Origin: Pseudomonas deceptionensis
Lineage (GTDB): Bacteria > Pseudomonadota > Gammaproteobacteria > Pseudomonadales > Pseudomonadaceae
Direction of reading: 5' to 3'
DNA length: 64,000 nucleotides
NCBI RefSeq assembly: GCF_900106095.1
Contig: NZ_FNUD01000002.1
Location: 3,679,501-3,743,500 of the forward strand
Part shown: in pieces, positions 1-9,442 of the stretch
Layout of the letters: every line of letters begins with the position of its first letter
Position numbering within the stretch: the first letter of the stretch is position 1
Made by a program: the position numbers and the translations under genes
The notes under the pieces: model-generated
Database searches by the model: none
What the model saw: the letters and a program-made list of their open reading frames with translations, nothing else
What the model was told of the DNA's origin: nothing

Positions 1-1223
1 GTGGCATTTACGGTCCAGTGATGCTTGATCGCGGCCGTCTGGAAGTTACCCGTCAAGCCAACCTCCCCCGAGGTTTTCTCCAGGTCCATCTTCAACTGGC
101 CCATGCTGGTCTTGAAGTCACCCGCCTCGTTAATCACGGTAGCCAGCATGGTGCCGCTGTAGGTGTAGTGGGTCCTGCTGGTGCCGTAAGACGCATAGGC
201 CATAAGGCTGTCACTCAGGTCGAACTCACCCCGCACGATCGCACCCCGGTCCTTGGTCTCCACGAAGGCCCAATCAGGGTTCAGCAAGGTGTCGGCCTTG
301 GGTGGCTTGGGCACCGCCACGCCACTGTCCAGGTTGATCCCGCGGTTCTGCCCGCGCACACGATCTTCACTTTCATACAGATCGGCAGAGAGGCGCATGC
401 GCTCGCCACGCCAGTCCAGTCCCAGCGACGTCAGTTCTGCTTTCTGCTGCTGATGGTTGATTGCGCCGTCGCCATCACGGTATACGCCGTTGAAGCGCAC
501 GCCGAACTGCTGGCTTTCACCAAAGCGCCGGCCCACATCGAGATGGCCGCCGAACTGCGCATCGGACATGTAGGTCCCTGTCAGTCGCGTCAAAGGCTCG
601 TCGCCCGCACGCTTGGGCACCAGATTGACGGTGCCGCCTACCGAACCACCCGGCGGCATGCCATTGAGCAAGGCCGACGGGCCTTTGAGCACCTCGATGC
701 GCTCGTACATTTCCGGGGAGATCCGGTAGTAAGGTGCTACGCCATACAGGCCTCCTATCGTCACGTCGCTGATGTTGCTGGCGAAACCACGGATGGAGTA
801 GTTCTCGCTGAAGGTTCCGGTCAGGCCGTTGCTGAAGACCGAAGGGTCGGTCGCCGCGATGACCTGGGTGATGTTTTGGGCCTGACGGTCGGCAATGTAT
901 TTTTCCGTGTAGCTGATGGTGCTGAATGGCGTTTCCATAAAGTCCTTGTTGCCCAGCAGGCCAACACGGCTGCCATAGGCCACCTGATCGCCCGCATAGG
1001 CGGCTGGCAACTCGGAAGGCAACGCCATTTCGCCTTCCACCATCGTGGCAGGCAGCGTCGAGACGCCCTCTTCTTCGTTCGGCAAGCTCTCGGCATGGGC
1101 CGGCAGGCCCGATACGGCCAGGGTCAGGCCAAGGAGTACGCCCTGCACTGCAACAGCCGTGCGATTCGAGGCAACAACTGCGCGTTGGGGCGCAATACGG
1201 GTGTGAAAGTGGCGTTTACGCAC
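1..1223 (-). CDS. TonB-dependent siderophore receptor, 3' end beyond left edge
   Basis: Outer-membrane gated channel for a ferric siderophore. The visible 407 codons begin with a GTG preceded 8 bases upstream by GGAG. They encode a signal peptide ending PAHA, a TonB-box-like stretch (LPATMVEG) and the plug domain with motifs such as YSIRGFASN, ERIEVLKGPSALLNG and GGSVGGTVNLVPKR, then the first barrel strands. There is no extra N-terminal signalling domain, so it is a plain transporter and not a FecA-type transducer. It is last in the leftward import operon, in the position BauA has in the acinetobactin locus. Family is certain; the substrate cannot be told from sequence. Confidence 0.9.
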   Translation of the reverse strand, partial: MRKRHFHTRIAPQRAVVASNRTAVAVQGVLLGLTLAVSGLPAHAESLPNEEEGVSTLPATMVEGEMALPSELPAAYAGDQVAYGSRVGLLGNKDFMETPFSTISYTEKYIADRQAQNITQVIAATDPSVFSNGLTGTFSENYSIRGFASNISDVTIGGLYGVAPYYRISPEMYERIEVLKGPSALLNGMPPGGSVGGTVNLVPKRAGDEPLTRLTGTYMSDAQFGGHLDVGRRFGESQQFGVRFNGVYRDGDGAINHQQQKAELTSLGLDWRGERMRLSADLYESEDRVRGQNRGINLDSGVAVPKPPKADTLLNPDWAFVETKDRGAIVRGEFDLSDSLMAYASYGTSRTHYTYSGTMLATVINEAGDFKTSMGQLKMDLEKTSGEVGLTGNFQTAAIKHHWTVNA

Positions 1224-1280
1224 GCTATGACTCCGTTCAATTGAAAAGATGTTTTTATTAATCTGAATGAAAGGGATGTT

Positions 1281-1299
1281 TTTAATGAGAATCGATAAA
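1281..1299 (-). promoter_or_regulatory. candidate Fur box upstream of receptor gene
   Basis: On the minus strand TTTATCGATTCTCATTAAA matches 11 of 19 positions of the Fur consensus, including the TCATTA core. It lies about 60 bases before the receptor start, inside the only sizeable gap of the operon (1224-1334). An iron-responsive promoter here would let the receptor be expressed separately from the upstream genes. Confidence 0.4.
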
Positions 1300-1334
1300 C
1301 GTCAAATATGCAGCGGGCAAAGGCCCTGCACGCC

Positions 1335-2330
1335 TCAGTCCCGGTAGCCCCTGACGACATCATCGATCACCCGCTTCAAAGAGGTCGGGCTGGCCCCGGT
1401 TACGTACCAGGCCTGGGGGTCGACGAAGATCACCCGATGGTTTTTCCAGGCATTGGTCTGGCGCAACAGCGGGTTGCCCATGCTCTCGGCGCCCATCACC
1501 GGGCGACGCTCCATTACGGCCGTTCGGTCCACCACATAGATGATGTCGGGGTTGGCCTGCTGGATGAATTCACTGGAAATCGGCTGGCCATGCAGGCCGG
1601 TTTCGGCCATCGGGCTGGCCGGCTTAACGCCCAGCGCATTGAAGATGAACCCGTAGCGCGACTGCACGCCGAAGGAGCTGAAGGCGCCGTTGTTGTGCAG
1701 CACCACCAGTGCTTTCTCGGGGCGATCCTGGGTGATGCACCTGGCCTCCTCGACCTTGGCATCCAGCGCCATGATTTTCTGACGCGCGAGCGCCTGCTTG
1801 CCGAAGATCTGCCCCAGAGTCAGGAGGTGTTCCCGGATGACCTCGATATGGCGCGCCTCGCTATCGCGGTAATCGACATCGAAATGAATCGTCGGGGCCA
1901 TTTCGCTCAGTTCCCGAAAGTGATTGGCCTGCAGCGAGGTGATCAGGATCAGGTCAGGTCTGGCGCCATGGACCCGTTCCAGGTTGGGCTGAACAATCGA
2001 GCCCAGATCTTCGACACTCGGCGAATCTTTATAGCTAGCCAGAAACTGCGGGACGAAATCCTTCGGCATGCCCACCACCGGCACCCCCAACTGGTCGAGG
2101 AAATCGACCTCATTCATGTCAAGTGCGACCACACGCTGTGGCGCACGCTCGATCACGGTGGTGCCCAACTGGTGTTGCACCACGACCGGCGCAAACACCG
2201 CCTGCCCCACCTGCAACTCAGTGGCTGCCCGTGGCGGTTCGGCCGGTTTCTCATTGCACCCTTGCACCGCGACAGTCGCGGCGATCAGCACGGCCAGCGG
2301 CCACAACCGATATCTGTGATGGGAGGTCAT
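1335..2330 (-). CDS. siderophore ABC transporter periplasmic lipoprotein (FatB/BauB-like)
   Basis: Captures the ferric siderophore in the periplasm and hands it to the FecCD permeases. 331 residues from the ATG at 2330. An upstream in-frame ATG at 2363 would overlap the ATPase gene and is less likely. The N-terminus has a hydrophobic signal and lipobox ending VAVQGC, so it is a lipoprotein. The remainder is a class III (TroA/FatB-type) binding fold, with RVVALDMNEVDFLDQLG near the start and RPDLILITS in the first lobe. It follows the ATPase gene by 11 bases. Closest functional parallels are FatB, YclQ and BauB; the ligand is inferred only as a siderophore. Confidence 0.88.
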   Translation of the reverse strand: MTSHHRYRLWPLAVLIAATVAVQGCNEKPAEPPRAATELQVGQAVFAPVVVQHQLGTTVIERAPQRVVALDMNEVDFLDQLGVPVVGMPKDFVPQFLASYKDSPSVEDLGSIVQPNLERVHGARPDLILITSLQANHFRELSEMAPTIHFDVDYRDSEARHIEVIREHLLTLGQIFGKQALARQKIMALDAKVEEARCITQDRPEKALVVLHNNGAFSSFGVQSRYGFIFNALGVKPASPMAETGLHGQPISSEFIQQANPDIIYVVDRTAVMERRPVMGAESMGNPLLRQTNAWKNHRVIFVDPQAWYVTGASPTSLKRVIDDVVRGYRD

Positions 2331-2341
2331 TTCGCTTCTCT

Positions 2342-3103
2342 TTATGGGTTGAAGTAGTTGCACAGGCGCCCGCGCTGACCCTCAGTGATCTCGAAGTCCA
2401 GCCCGTACAGTTCGCCCAGCCGGGCTTGGGTAATCACCTCGTCAACGCTGCCGGCGCAATGCACCGCCCCGCCCTTCATCGCAACAATGTGGTCGGAATA
2501 GCTGGCCGCGAAGTTGATGTCATGCACGACCAGGATCACGGTGCGTCCGTGTTCGTCGCACAGCCGGCGCAGCGCCCGCATGATCTGCACGGCGTGCTTG
2601 ATATCGAGGTTGTTCAGCGGCTCATCCAGCAGCAGACAGTCCGTCTGTTGAGCGATGGTCATCGCCAGAAAGGCCATCTGCCGCTGCCCACCGCTGAGTT
2701 CGTCGAGGTAGGCATGGCGCAACGGTTCCAGCGACAGGAACGAGATGGCGTCGTCGATCACCCGCTGATCTTCACGGGTCAACGCACCACGGCTGTAGGG
2801 AAAGCGCCCGAAGGCGACCAATTCCTGCACTGTCAGGCGCAGGTTGAAGTCTGGGGACTGGCGCAAGGTAGCGACGCGCCGGGCATATTCACCGATATGA
2901 ATGCCAGTGACCGGGCAGCCCTCGATGCGGACGTCTCCGCGGCCAGGCTCCATCAGCCGCGCGATCATCATCAGCAACGTGGTTTTGCCTGCGCCATTGG
3001 GGCCGATAAGCGACGTCAGGCGCCGGGCTGGAAAGCAGGCGTCGACGCCCCTCAGGACAGTCTTGGCGCCATAGGTCTTATGGAGGTCGTGGACAGTGAT
3101 CAT
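2342..3103 (-). CDS. ferric-siderophore ABC transporter ATP-binding protein (FecE/BauE-like)
   Basis: Cytoplasmic ATPase that powers the two FecCD permeases. 253 residues from the ATG at 3103, preceded by GAGGAG. A longer frame to 3151 lies inside the upstream gene. Walker A is GPNGAGKTT, the signature is LSGGQRQ and Walker B is CLLLDEPLNNLD, followed by the switch His in VVHD. The start overlaps the stop of the upstream permease by 4 bases (ATGA), so the two are translationally coupled. Confidence 0.92.
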   Translation of the reverse strand: MITVHDLHKTYGAKTVLRGVDACFPARRLTSLIGPNGAGKTTLLMMIARLMEPGRGDVRIEGCPVTGIHIGEYARRVATLRQSPDFNLRLTVQELVAFGRFPYSRGALTREDQRVIDDAISFLSLEPLRHAYLDELSGGQRQMAFLAMTIAQQTDCLLLDEPLNNLDIKHAVQIMRALRRLCDEHGRTVILVVHDINFAASYSDHIVAMKGGAVHCAGSVDEVITQARLGELYGLDFEITEGQRGRLCNYFNP

Positions 3104-4047
3104 GGAGCTCCTCGGGTACGTACCATCAACACCAGGAAATACCCGCCGCACACCAGATTGACGAGAATGCCGACGGTGGTCTTGTAGTTGAAAACATGCT
3201 CGACCAGCAGTTGGGCGACGATGAACATGCCGACGGCAATCACGCTTCCCAGTGCCAGCGTGACTCGGTGCCTGAAGGTTCGGGCCAGCGCATAGGTGAT
3301 GTTCGCCACAAAGATGCCCATAAAAGCCGTGGGCCCCAGAAGGCTGGTCGACACCGCGACCAGCGCCGCGATCAGCGCAAGATGCAGGCGCACGCTGCGC
3401 CGATAGTCGACCCCCAGGGACATGGCCTGATCACGCCCCAAAGAGAGCACATCGAGGGTCGGCAAGGTCTTGAGACCCACCAGGCAAACCGCAGCCACCA
3501 CAAGCCCCGAGTAGAACAACTGCTGGGGTTGTGCCCGATTGAAGGAGGCCAGGCTGAAGCCCTGCAAGACCGAGAACTCGCCAGGGCTGACCTTGAGCTG
3601 GACAAACTGGGTAAACGTACCGATGACCATGGTCAGTACCAGGCCGATCAGCAGCAGGAAGTACACGTTGCTTTTGCCGTCCCGGAACAACCAGCGATGG
3701 ATGGCCCACGAATACCCAAGCATCACCAGCACGGACAGCAAAAAGTTGCCGTTGATGCCGAGCAGAACCGTGCTGTAGCTGCCCAGAAACAACACCAGCA
3801 GGGCCTGCAACAGCACAAAGACGGCCTCGTAGCCCATGATTGCCGGCGTCAGTATCCGGTTGCCCGTAAGGGTCTGGAACGTGATCGACGACCAGGCGAC
3901 GCATACCCCGCCAATCAGCATGGCCGTCAGCCGGGCGATCCGCTTGGGGATCACGTAGTCAAAATCCAGGCCCGAGCGCATGAACACAAAAACCAGTGCC
4001 AGGGTGACGACAACCCACACGGCATGCCGTGGCTGCAGGCGCATCAT
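3100..4047 (-). CDS. siderophore ABC transporter permease, FecCD family (BauC/FatC-like)
   Basis: Inner-membrane half of the import channel. 315 residues with about nine to ten hydrophobic segments and the FecCD-type segment LLGPTAFMGIFVANITYAL that contacts the ATPase. There are two adjacent ATG codons (4047, 4044). The start overlaps the stop of the partner permease, and the 3' end overlaps the ATPase gene by 4 bases. It should form a heterodimer with the product of 4044-4985. Confidence 0.92.
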   Translation of the reverse strand: MMRLQPRHAVWVVVTLALVFVFMRSGLDFDYVIPKRIARLTAMLIGGVCVAWSSITFQTLTGNRILTPAIMGYEAVFVLLQALLVLFLGSYSTVLLGINGNFLLSVLVMLGYSWAIHRWLFRDGKSNVYFLLLIGLVLTMVIGTFTQFVQLKVSPGEFSVLQGFSLASFNRAQPQQLFYSGLVVAAVCLVGLKTLPTLDVLSLGRDQAMSLGVDYRRSVRLHLALIAALVAVSTSLLGPTAFMGIFVANITYALARTFRHRVTLALGSVIAVGMFIVAQLLVEHVFNYKTTVGILVNLVCGGYFLVLMVRTRGAP

Positions 4048-4985
4048 CGGTGCCTCCAGATCAGCAGCGCGAGGAACAGCACGCCGCCCACGCTGCCTGC
4101 GGTCAGGCCGATCGGTACCTCGAACGGGTAAATGAGCAGGCGCCCGAGAATGTCGCAGACCAACATTAATGACGCGCCACCCAGCGCAACGATGGGCAGC
4201 GTGCGGCCCAGGTTGTCGCCATAACGCAGCGCGACCAGATTGGGGATGACCAGCCCGACAAAGGGGATCGAACCGACGGTGATGACTGTAGCGGATACGG
4301 TGACTGCCACCAGCAGCAAGCCCAACGCCACGGTTGCCGGGTAGTTGAGGCCCAGGCTCGTGGCCATGCCCTCACCCATGCCGACCACGGTGAAACGGTG
4401 TGCATACAAGTAGGTCAGCGCAACGATCGGCAGGACCAGATAGATGATTTCGTAGCTGCCCTGCACAACCCGCGAAAAGTCCCCGAGCAGCCAGCCCTGC
4501 ATGCTTTGCATGATGTTGTTGCGATAGGCGTAGAACTCGGCAATGGCGCTCAGCACGCCGCCATACATCAGCCCGATCACCGGTACCAGTACCGTGCTCT
4601 TGAATTGGATACGGCGGATGATCAACACAAAAATCAGGCCCGCGGCGAAGCAGAACACCAGTGCAAACAGCATTCGGCCCGGCGTACCGGCAGATGGTGC
4701 CAGTACCAGCGACACCAGGAGGCCGAGTTTGGCCGCATCCAGCCCACCCGTTGTGCCCGGTTCGACGAACTTGTTGCGCACAATGTGCTGCAGGATCACC
4801 CCGCACACAGACAGCCCAACCCCCGTCAGCACCAGTGCCGCCAGACGCGGCAGACGGCTGGCTGTAAGCGTCAGCCAGGCATCGCCCGACGGTGAGAACA
4901 GCTGCATCCACTCCAACTGCCGGGCCCCTGTCAGCAGCGACGCGACGCAAAGCATGGCAAACAACGCAAACCATCGTGCCCGCAT
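4044..4985 (-). CDS. siderophore ABC transporter permease, FecCD family (BauD/FatD-like)
   Basis: Second inner-membrane permease of the importer, 313 residues. Family features are the early SRLPRLAALVLTGVGLSVCGVILQ segment, which includes the typical RLPR motif, and the late GSIPFVGLVIPNLVALRYG coupling region. Its ATG abuts the stop of the upstream ABC exporter gene. The order permease-permease-ATPase-lipoprotein-receptor equals bauDCEBA. Confidence 0.92.
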   Translation of the reverse strand: MRARWFALFAMLCVASLLTGARQLEWMQLFSPSGDAWLTLTASRLPRLAALVLTGVGLSVCGVILQHIVRNKFVEPGTTGGLDAAKLGLLVSLVLAPSAGTPGRMLFALVFCFAAGLIFVLIIRRIQFKSTVLVPVIGLMYGGVLSAIAEFYAYRNNIMQSMQGWLLGDFSRVVQGSYEIIYLVLPIVALTYLYAHRFTVVGMGEGMATSLGLNYPATVALGLLLVAVTVSATVITVGSIPFVGLVIPNLVALRYGDNLGRTLPIVALGGASLMLVCDILGRLLIYPFEVPIGLTAGSVGGVLFLALLIWRHR

Positions 4986-6751
4986 CAGGCTTGCCCGCTG
5001 TTCGACGGCGCGGCGATACGCCAGCCCTTGGCAACCCTGCGTTGCTCCAGAAAATGCGCATAACGCCCGCCACTGGCGCGCAATGCAGCCGGTGAGCCGT
5101 GCTCAACGACTTGACCATGATCGAGCACCACAATCTGATCAGCCATAGACACGGTGGACAATTGGTGTGCAATCACCACCAGTGTGTGCCGGCCGCGCAG
5201 CCTGGACAGCGCTTGCGCGATGACGAGCTGATTTTCCGCATCCAGCGCCGCGGTGGCCTCGTCCACCAGCAAGATGGGTGCAGCCTTGATCAGCGCACGG
5301 GCAATGGCGATGCGCTGGCGCTCACCGCCTGACAGGCGTGCACCGCCTTCACCAACGGGGGTGTCGAGACCCTGTGGCAGGCGCCCGATAAGCTCAGTCA
5401 CACCGGCCTGCTGCGCAGCCTCGAGGATTTCTTCAGCACTGGCATCTGCGCGGCCGATGCGGATGTTGTCGGCAATGCTGCCCTGGAACAGGTAAGTGTC
5501 CTGGAAAATCTGACTGATCTGGTCAGCCAGTTGTGAACTGGACATCTGTCGCACGTCCACTCCGCCAATCAGCACGCTGCCCTGGCTCGCATCGAAGAAC
5601 CGCGCAATCAAGCGCACCAGCGTGGTCTTGCCCGAGCCGCTGGCACCGATCAACGCAGTCATGCTGCCCGGTGCAATACGCAGGCTCACGCCGCTCAGCA
5701 CACAGGGCTGATCGGGCGCATATCGCAAGCTCACCTCGCGCAATTCGATGGAGCCATCAACCGGTATCTGCGGCTGCTCCGGTTCCGGCAGGGGCTCGGC
5801 CGCGAAAACGCCTTGCACCGCCTCAAGCTGGCTGTACGCGCCACGCAGAATCTCGGCATAGCTGGCCACGTCCAGCAACGGATCGATGTAGCGGCTGGTC
5901 AATAGCAGCGCGACAATGACGGCAACCACCGAGCCGGTATCCAGCGTGAGCCCCGAATGAGCGTTGAGCCACAGGGCCGCAGCGATCAGCAATACCGCGA
6001 AGACAGCCTGCACTAGCCAGGCATTGAGCACCACCGAGAGTGTGGACTGACAGATCAGGCGCATGCCGGACCGGCGCTGCCGGTCGATGGCCTGTTCGAG
6101 CAGCTGCGTACCGCCACCCCCGCCATTGAAGGCGCGCAGCACCGATTGGGCCTGGGCGAACTCGACCATCCTCTGGCTGGCGTCGGCGAAGTGATGCTGG
6201 AAAGCACGGTCGGCGCGCCGCCCCAGGCGGGCAGTCAGCAGCAGCCCGGCCACGAGCACCGGCAGCCCGAGCAACGCAATCAGGCCCATAGGCCAGTGCA
6301 ACGCAAACATCGCCGCCACGATCACCAGCGGCGTCACGGCGCCGGTGATCACCGGCGTGAATACATGGGCCGGCAGTTGCGCGACGGCCATCATCCCCTG
6401 GGTAATGACATGGCCGAGGCGGCTGGTATTTTGCGCCGTGAACCAGCCCAGGGGCAGGCCCGCCACATGATCGCCGATGCGCAGGCGCGCGCCCTGCAAG
6501 ATAGCCACACCCACGGCCACACCTGCCCTCTCCACCTGGCGCCGCCACGCCCAGCAGGCGACCGTGCCGGCCAGCGTCAGGATCAGCCACAACGAAGCGC
6601 CGCGTACATCCCCTGCCAGCAAGCGCTCCAGAACGGGTACCAGCGTGGCGAGGGTCAATCCACTGAGCAGGCCATACGACACCGCCATCCAGACGTAGCG
6701 CCACAAAACGGGCGCATCTTCACCCAGCAGTTGAACAAAGGGCTTCAGCAT
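4985..6751 (-). CDS. ABC exporter-type transmembrane/ATPase half transporter (second of pair)
   Basis: 588 residues from the ATG at 6751; a GTG at 6799 is an alternative. The first ~300 residues are a six-helix exporter membrane domain. The C-terminal ATPase carries Walker A GASGSGKTT, signature LSGGERQ, and Walker B ILLVDEATAALD. It overlaps the upstream half transporter by 7 bases, so the two probably form a heterodimer like YbtPQ, BarAB, IrtAB or PchHI. Members of this group either export a siderophore or bring the ferric form through the inner membrane. With no biosynthetic genes beside it, import or recycling is at least as likely as export. Confidence 0.85.
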   Translation of the reverse strand: MLKPFVQLLGEDAPVLWRYVWMAVSYGLLSGLTLATLVPVLERLLAGDVRGASLWLILTLAGTVACWAWRRQVERAGVAVGVAILQGARLRIGDHVAGLPLGWFTAQNTSRLGHVITQGMMAVAQLPAHVFTPVITGAVTPLVIVAAMFALHWPMGLIALLGLPVLVAGLLLTARLGRRADRAFQHHFADASQRMVEFAQAQSVLRAFNGGGGGTQLLEQAIDRQRRSGMRLICQSTLSVVLNAWLVQAVFAVLLIAAALWLNAHSGLTLDTGSVVAVIVALLLTSRYIDPLLDVASYAEILRGAYSQLEAVQGVFAAEPLPEPEQPQIPVDGSIELREVSLRYAPDQPCVLSGVSLRIAPGSMTALIGASGSGKTTLVRLIARFFDASQGSVLIGGVDVRQMSSSQLADQISQIFQDTYLFQGSIADNIRIGRADASAEEILEAAQQAGVTELIGRLPQGLDTPVGEGGARLSGGERQRIAIARALIKAAPILLVDEATAALDAENQLVIAQALSRLRGRHTLVVIAHQLSTVSMADQIVVLDHGQVVEHGSPAALRASGGRYAHFLEQRRVAKGWRIAAPSNSGQA

Positions 6752-8532
6752 GACGACACCGCCAGTTCTTCGGAATGTGAATAGCCACCCTGTGCCCACA
6801 AACGCGCATAAAGCCCGCCGCGAGCAAGCAGTTCGCCATGGCGGCCCTGTTCGAGCACGGAGCCGTTGTCGAGCACGATGATCTGGTCCGCGTGCATCAC
6901 GGTGTCGAGCCGGTGGGCGATGACCAATAGCGTGCGCCCCTCGGCGAAACGCGACAGCGCATCCTGGATAGCGACTTCGCTTTCGGCATCGGCTGCAGCC
7001 GTGGCTTCGTCGAGCACCAGCACGGGCGGATCGAGCAACACGGCGCGGGCGATACTCACCCGCTGCTGTTCACCGCCGGAAAACTGCGCGTCCTCGCCGA
7101 TCACCGATTCATAGCCGCGCGGCAGGTCGAGGATGCGTTCATGGATATTCGCGGTGCGCGCTGCGGCCTCGATCTGCTGCTGGCTGGCCGACGGTCTGCC
7201 CAGGGCAATGTTGTCGCGCACACTGGCGTGGATCAGGCGCACCTCCTGCAAGACAAACCCTATGTGCCGGTAAAGGCTTGAAGTCTCGATATGGCGCAGA
7301 TCCACGCCACCCAGGGTAATACGCCCCGTTGTCGGGTCGAAGAAGCGCAGCAGCAGTCGCGCCAGGGTCGACTTGCCCGCACCGGAGCGCCCGACAATAG
7401 CCGTCGTCGTGCCGGGTTTGAGCGTGAAGCTGACATCCGAGAGCACCTGGCGCCCGGCGTCATAGCCGTAACCAACGTGCTCGAGACGAATCTCGGTACC
7501 TGCAGGCGACCGCTGCATGCCCGGCGCCGGTTGCTCCAGTACGGGTGTATCCAGCAAGGCCTGCACGCGCCGGGCGGCGCCGGTCGCGTGGTTGAGGTCA
7601 TGGGTGATGTAGTGCAGCAATAGCAACGGCCCGCAAACGCCAGGAGTCACCAGGGCGAACGGCAGCACATCCAGTGGGGCGATCCAGCCCAGCACCACGA
7701 ACAACGTACCGAAGACCAGCACCACGCCAAGCACTGTGACCGGCGCAATCATCGCGTTGGCATTGGCCATCGGCGTCACCAAAGGCCGGGTGAACCCGAT
7801 GAAGGCCTGGGCGAAGTCATCGATTGCCTCGCGGTAACTGCTGTGGGCCTTGCCGCTGGCACTGAATGACTTGACCACTGCAATACCGTTGACGAACTCG
7901 ACAACCGCATTGTCGATACGGCCCATCCCCGCAGCGAAGTTCTGAATGTTCGCCTCACTGGCCTTCATGGCCCTGGCGAAGAACAGGAAGAACCCGGCAA
8001 ACGGCAGGGTCGAGACAATTGCCATGCGCCAGTCCATCGAAAACAGGTAAACCACCGAGATCAGAACCGCGCCAACTGCCCGCCCCACCGTCGTGTAGAA
8101 ATGCGCGGTCAGGCTGTGCAACGTATTGATGTCGTCCTGCATCGCCTGCTTGACCTCGCCCGAGGCCCGGCTGGTGAACCAGCCCAGCGGCACGCGACTC
8201 AGACGCCGAACGATCGCCAGGCGCAGGTGATGGGTGATGCGGTTGTCCGCCAGGTGGGCGAGCAGTTCACCGGCGGATATCAGCAGCATGCCGGCGCACA
8301 GGCTCGCCACCCCCACGATCACCGCCCACCACACCTCGCCCGGCGCAATACCGGCGTCACCCAGGGCCATCCTGGCGATATGCGCGATGCCGGCCAGTGG
8401 CACCAGCGTCAGCATCGCACCCACCGCGGCGAGCATGGCAGCAACGATCAGGCGCCCGCGGATTGGGTTCAATACCTGGCTGATCGGGCCGCGCACCTTC
8501 GTTTTGGCCGAGGCCGAGTCATGAGTGTCCAT
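6745..8532 (-). CDS. ABC exporter-type transmembrane/ATPase half transporter (first of pair)
   Basis: 595 residues: cytoplasmic N-tail, six-helix exporter domain (to about residue 330) and ATPase domain with Walker A GRSGAGKST, signature FSGGEQQ and Walker B VLVLDEATAAAD. It is the promoter-proximal gene of the leftward siderophore operon and partners the next gene. No strong ribosome-binding site precedes the ATG at 8532. Expected in the inner membrane. Confidence 0.85.
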   Translation of the reverse strand: MDTHDSASAKTKVRGPISQVLNPIRGRLIVAAMLAAVGAMLTLVPLAGIAHIARMALGDAGIAPGEVWWAVIVGVASLCAGMLLISAGELLAHLADNRITHHLRLAIVRRLSRVPLGWFTSRASGEVKQAMQDDINTLHSLTAHFYTTVGRAVGAVLISVVYLFSMDWRMAIVSTLPFAGFFLFFARAMKASEANIQNFAAGMGRIDNAVVEFVNGIAVVKSFSASGKAHSSYREAIDDFAQAFIGFTRPLVTPMANANAMIAPVTVLGVVLVFGTLFVVLGWIAPLDVLPFALVTPGVCGPLLLLHYITHDLNHATGAARRVQALLDTPVLEQPAPGMQRSPAGTEIRLEHVGYGYDAGRQVLSDVSFTLKPGTTTAIVGRSGAGKSTLARLLLRFFDPTTGRITLGGVDLRHIETSSLYRHIGFVLQEVRLIHASVRDNIALGRPSASQQQIEAAARTANIHERILDLPRGYESVIGEDAQFSGGEQQRVSIARAVLLDPPVLVLDEATAAADAESEVAIQDALSRFAEGRTLLVIAHRLDTVMHADQIIVLDNGSVLEQGRHGELLARGGLYARLWAQGGYSHSEELAVSSC

Positions 8533-8639
8533 GGAAATAAAGCGTCCAGAAATTCAGAGGAGTGGGATGGCTCTCGCCTTCCTGCGGGGGATGTGAGGAG
8601 CGTCGGGTTGCATAGAATCGCTCCGGGAATCGGAAACTT

Positions 8640-8666
8640 AATTAGTTGCATGACTATAAACTAATT
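8640..8666. promoter_or_regulatory. inverted repeat, candidate TetR operator
   Basis: AATTAGTT (8640-8647) and AACTAATT (8659-8666) form a perfect 8-bp inverted repeat separated by 11 bases. It lies in an AT-rich island between the divergent exporter operon and the TetR gene. Symmetry, location and AT content fit an operator bound by the adjacent regulator; binding itself is inferred. Confidence 0.5.
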
Positions 8667-8721
8667 TGCGAAATGCTGACAAGACGGCTACAAGACTGTC
8701 ACCACCGTCCAGGGATCAGTC

Positions 8722-9366
8722 ATGAAAGCGCCACAACCACCCGCTACCCGAGGGCGTCCTCGCACCATCACGCGAGAACGCATCGTCGAAGCAGGCATCA
8801 AGATCGGCTTGCCGGGTATTACCTTCGTCGGCGTCGCGGCCGCATTGGGGGTCAGCCATATGGCGCTCTACAAGCACGTTGCGAACCTGGAGGCGCTCAA
8901 AAGCATGGTTGCCGAGGAGATCTTCACCCGCTGGCAAATACCGCTGGCCGACGCTGAGCGCCATGGCGGGTTGAGGGCGTACATGGTTGTGTTTGCCACC
9001 TCGGTACGCGTGTTCGTCAAGGCGCACCCCGGGCTGACGCCTTACGTCATCCGCAGGTTGGCGGCGACACAACCCATGCTCGCCAAGATCGACCAGCACC
9101 AGAGCCATATCGCGGATGCCTATGGCATTTCAAAGGAGCGCGCACGCTGGTTGCTGGCAACTGTGGCCTTCCATGGCATCGCGGTGGCCGACACGGTGTA
9201 TTCGGTCACTGGCCGCGACCCCTTGCTGGAGGCGGATCGGGCCGCGGAAGAAGCGGAGATGGAGGTCGAGCTGGATCAAGGCATGTACGCGCTCATTGTC
9301 GGCGCGCTGGTGTTGCTGGAGGAAGAAGTGCAGGCAGATGGCCGGGAGCTTGAGGGCACGTCATAA
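8722..9366 (+). CDS. TetR/AcrR family transcriptional regulator
   Basis: Ligand-responsive DNA-binding regulator, 214 residues. The N-terminal HTH covers about residues 14-58 (RGRPRTITRERIVEAGIKIG... GVSHMALYKHVANLEAL). The remainder is a helical ligand/dimer domain. It is divergent from the siderophore transport operon with a 27-bp inverted repeat in between, so it probably controls that operon and itself. A TetR protein is unusual for siderophore uptake, which is normally under Fur or AraC control. Confidence 0.88.
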   Translation: MKAPQPPATRGRPRTITRERIVEAGIKIGLPGITFVGVAAALGVSHMALYKHVANLEALKSMVAEEIFTRWQIPLADAERHGGLRAYMVVFATSVRVFVKAHPGLTPYVIRRLAATQPMLAKIDQHQSHIADAYGISKERARWLLATVAFHGIAVADTVYSVTGRDPLLEADRAAEEAEMEVELDQGMYALIVGALVLLEEEVQADGRELEGTS

Positions 9367-9442
9367 ACGCTATCAAGCCCCCGGCACCTGCCCGGTGAGC
9401 CCTCTGGTGACTCACTGGGTTTCTACAACAGGCGCCCGACGG

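Noticed and set aside
18..1244. Long rightward open frame of about 408 codons
   Set aside because: It is the mirror of the TonB receptor gene in GC-rich DNA; the translated product has no recognisable fold, and the leftward strand shows clear plug-domain motifs.
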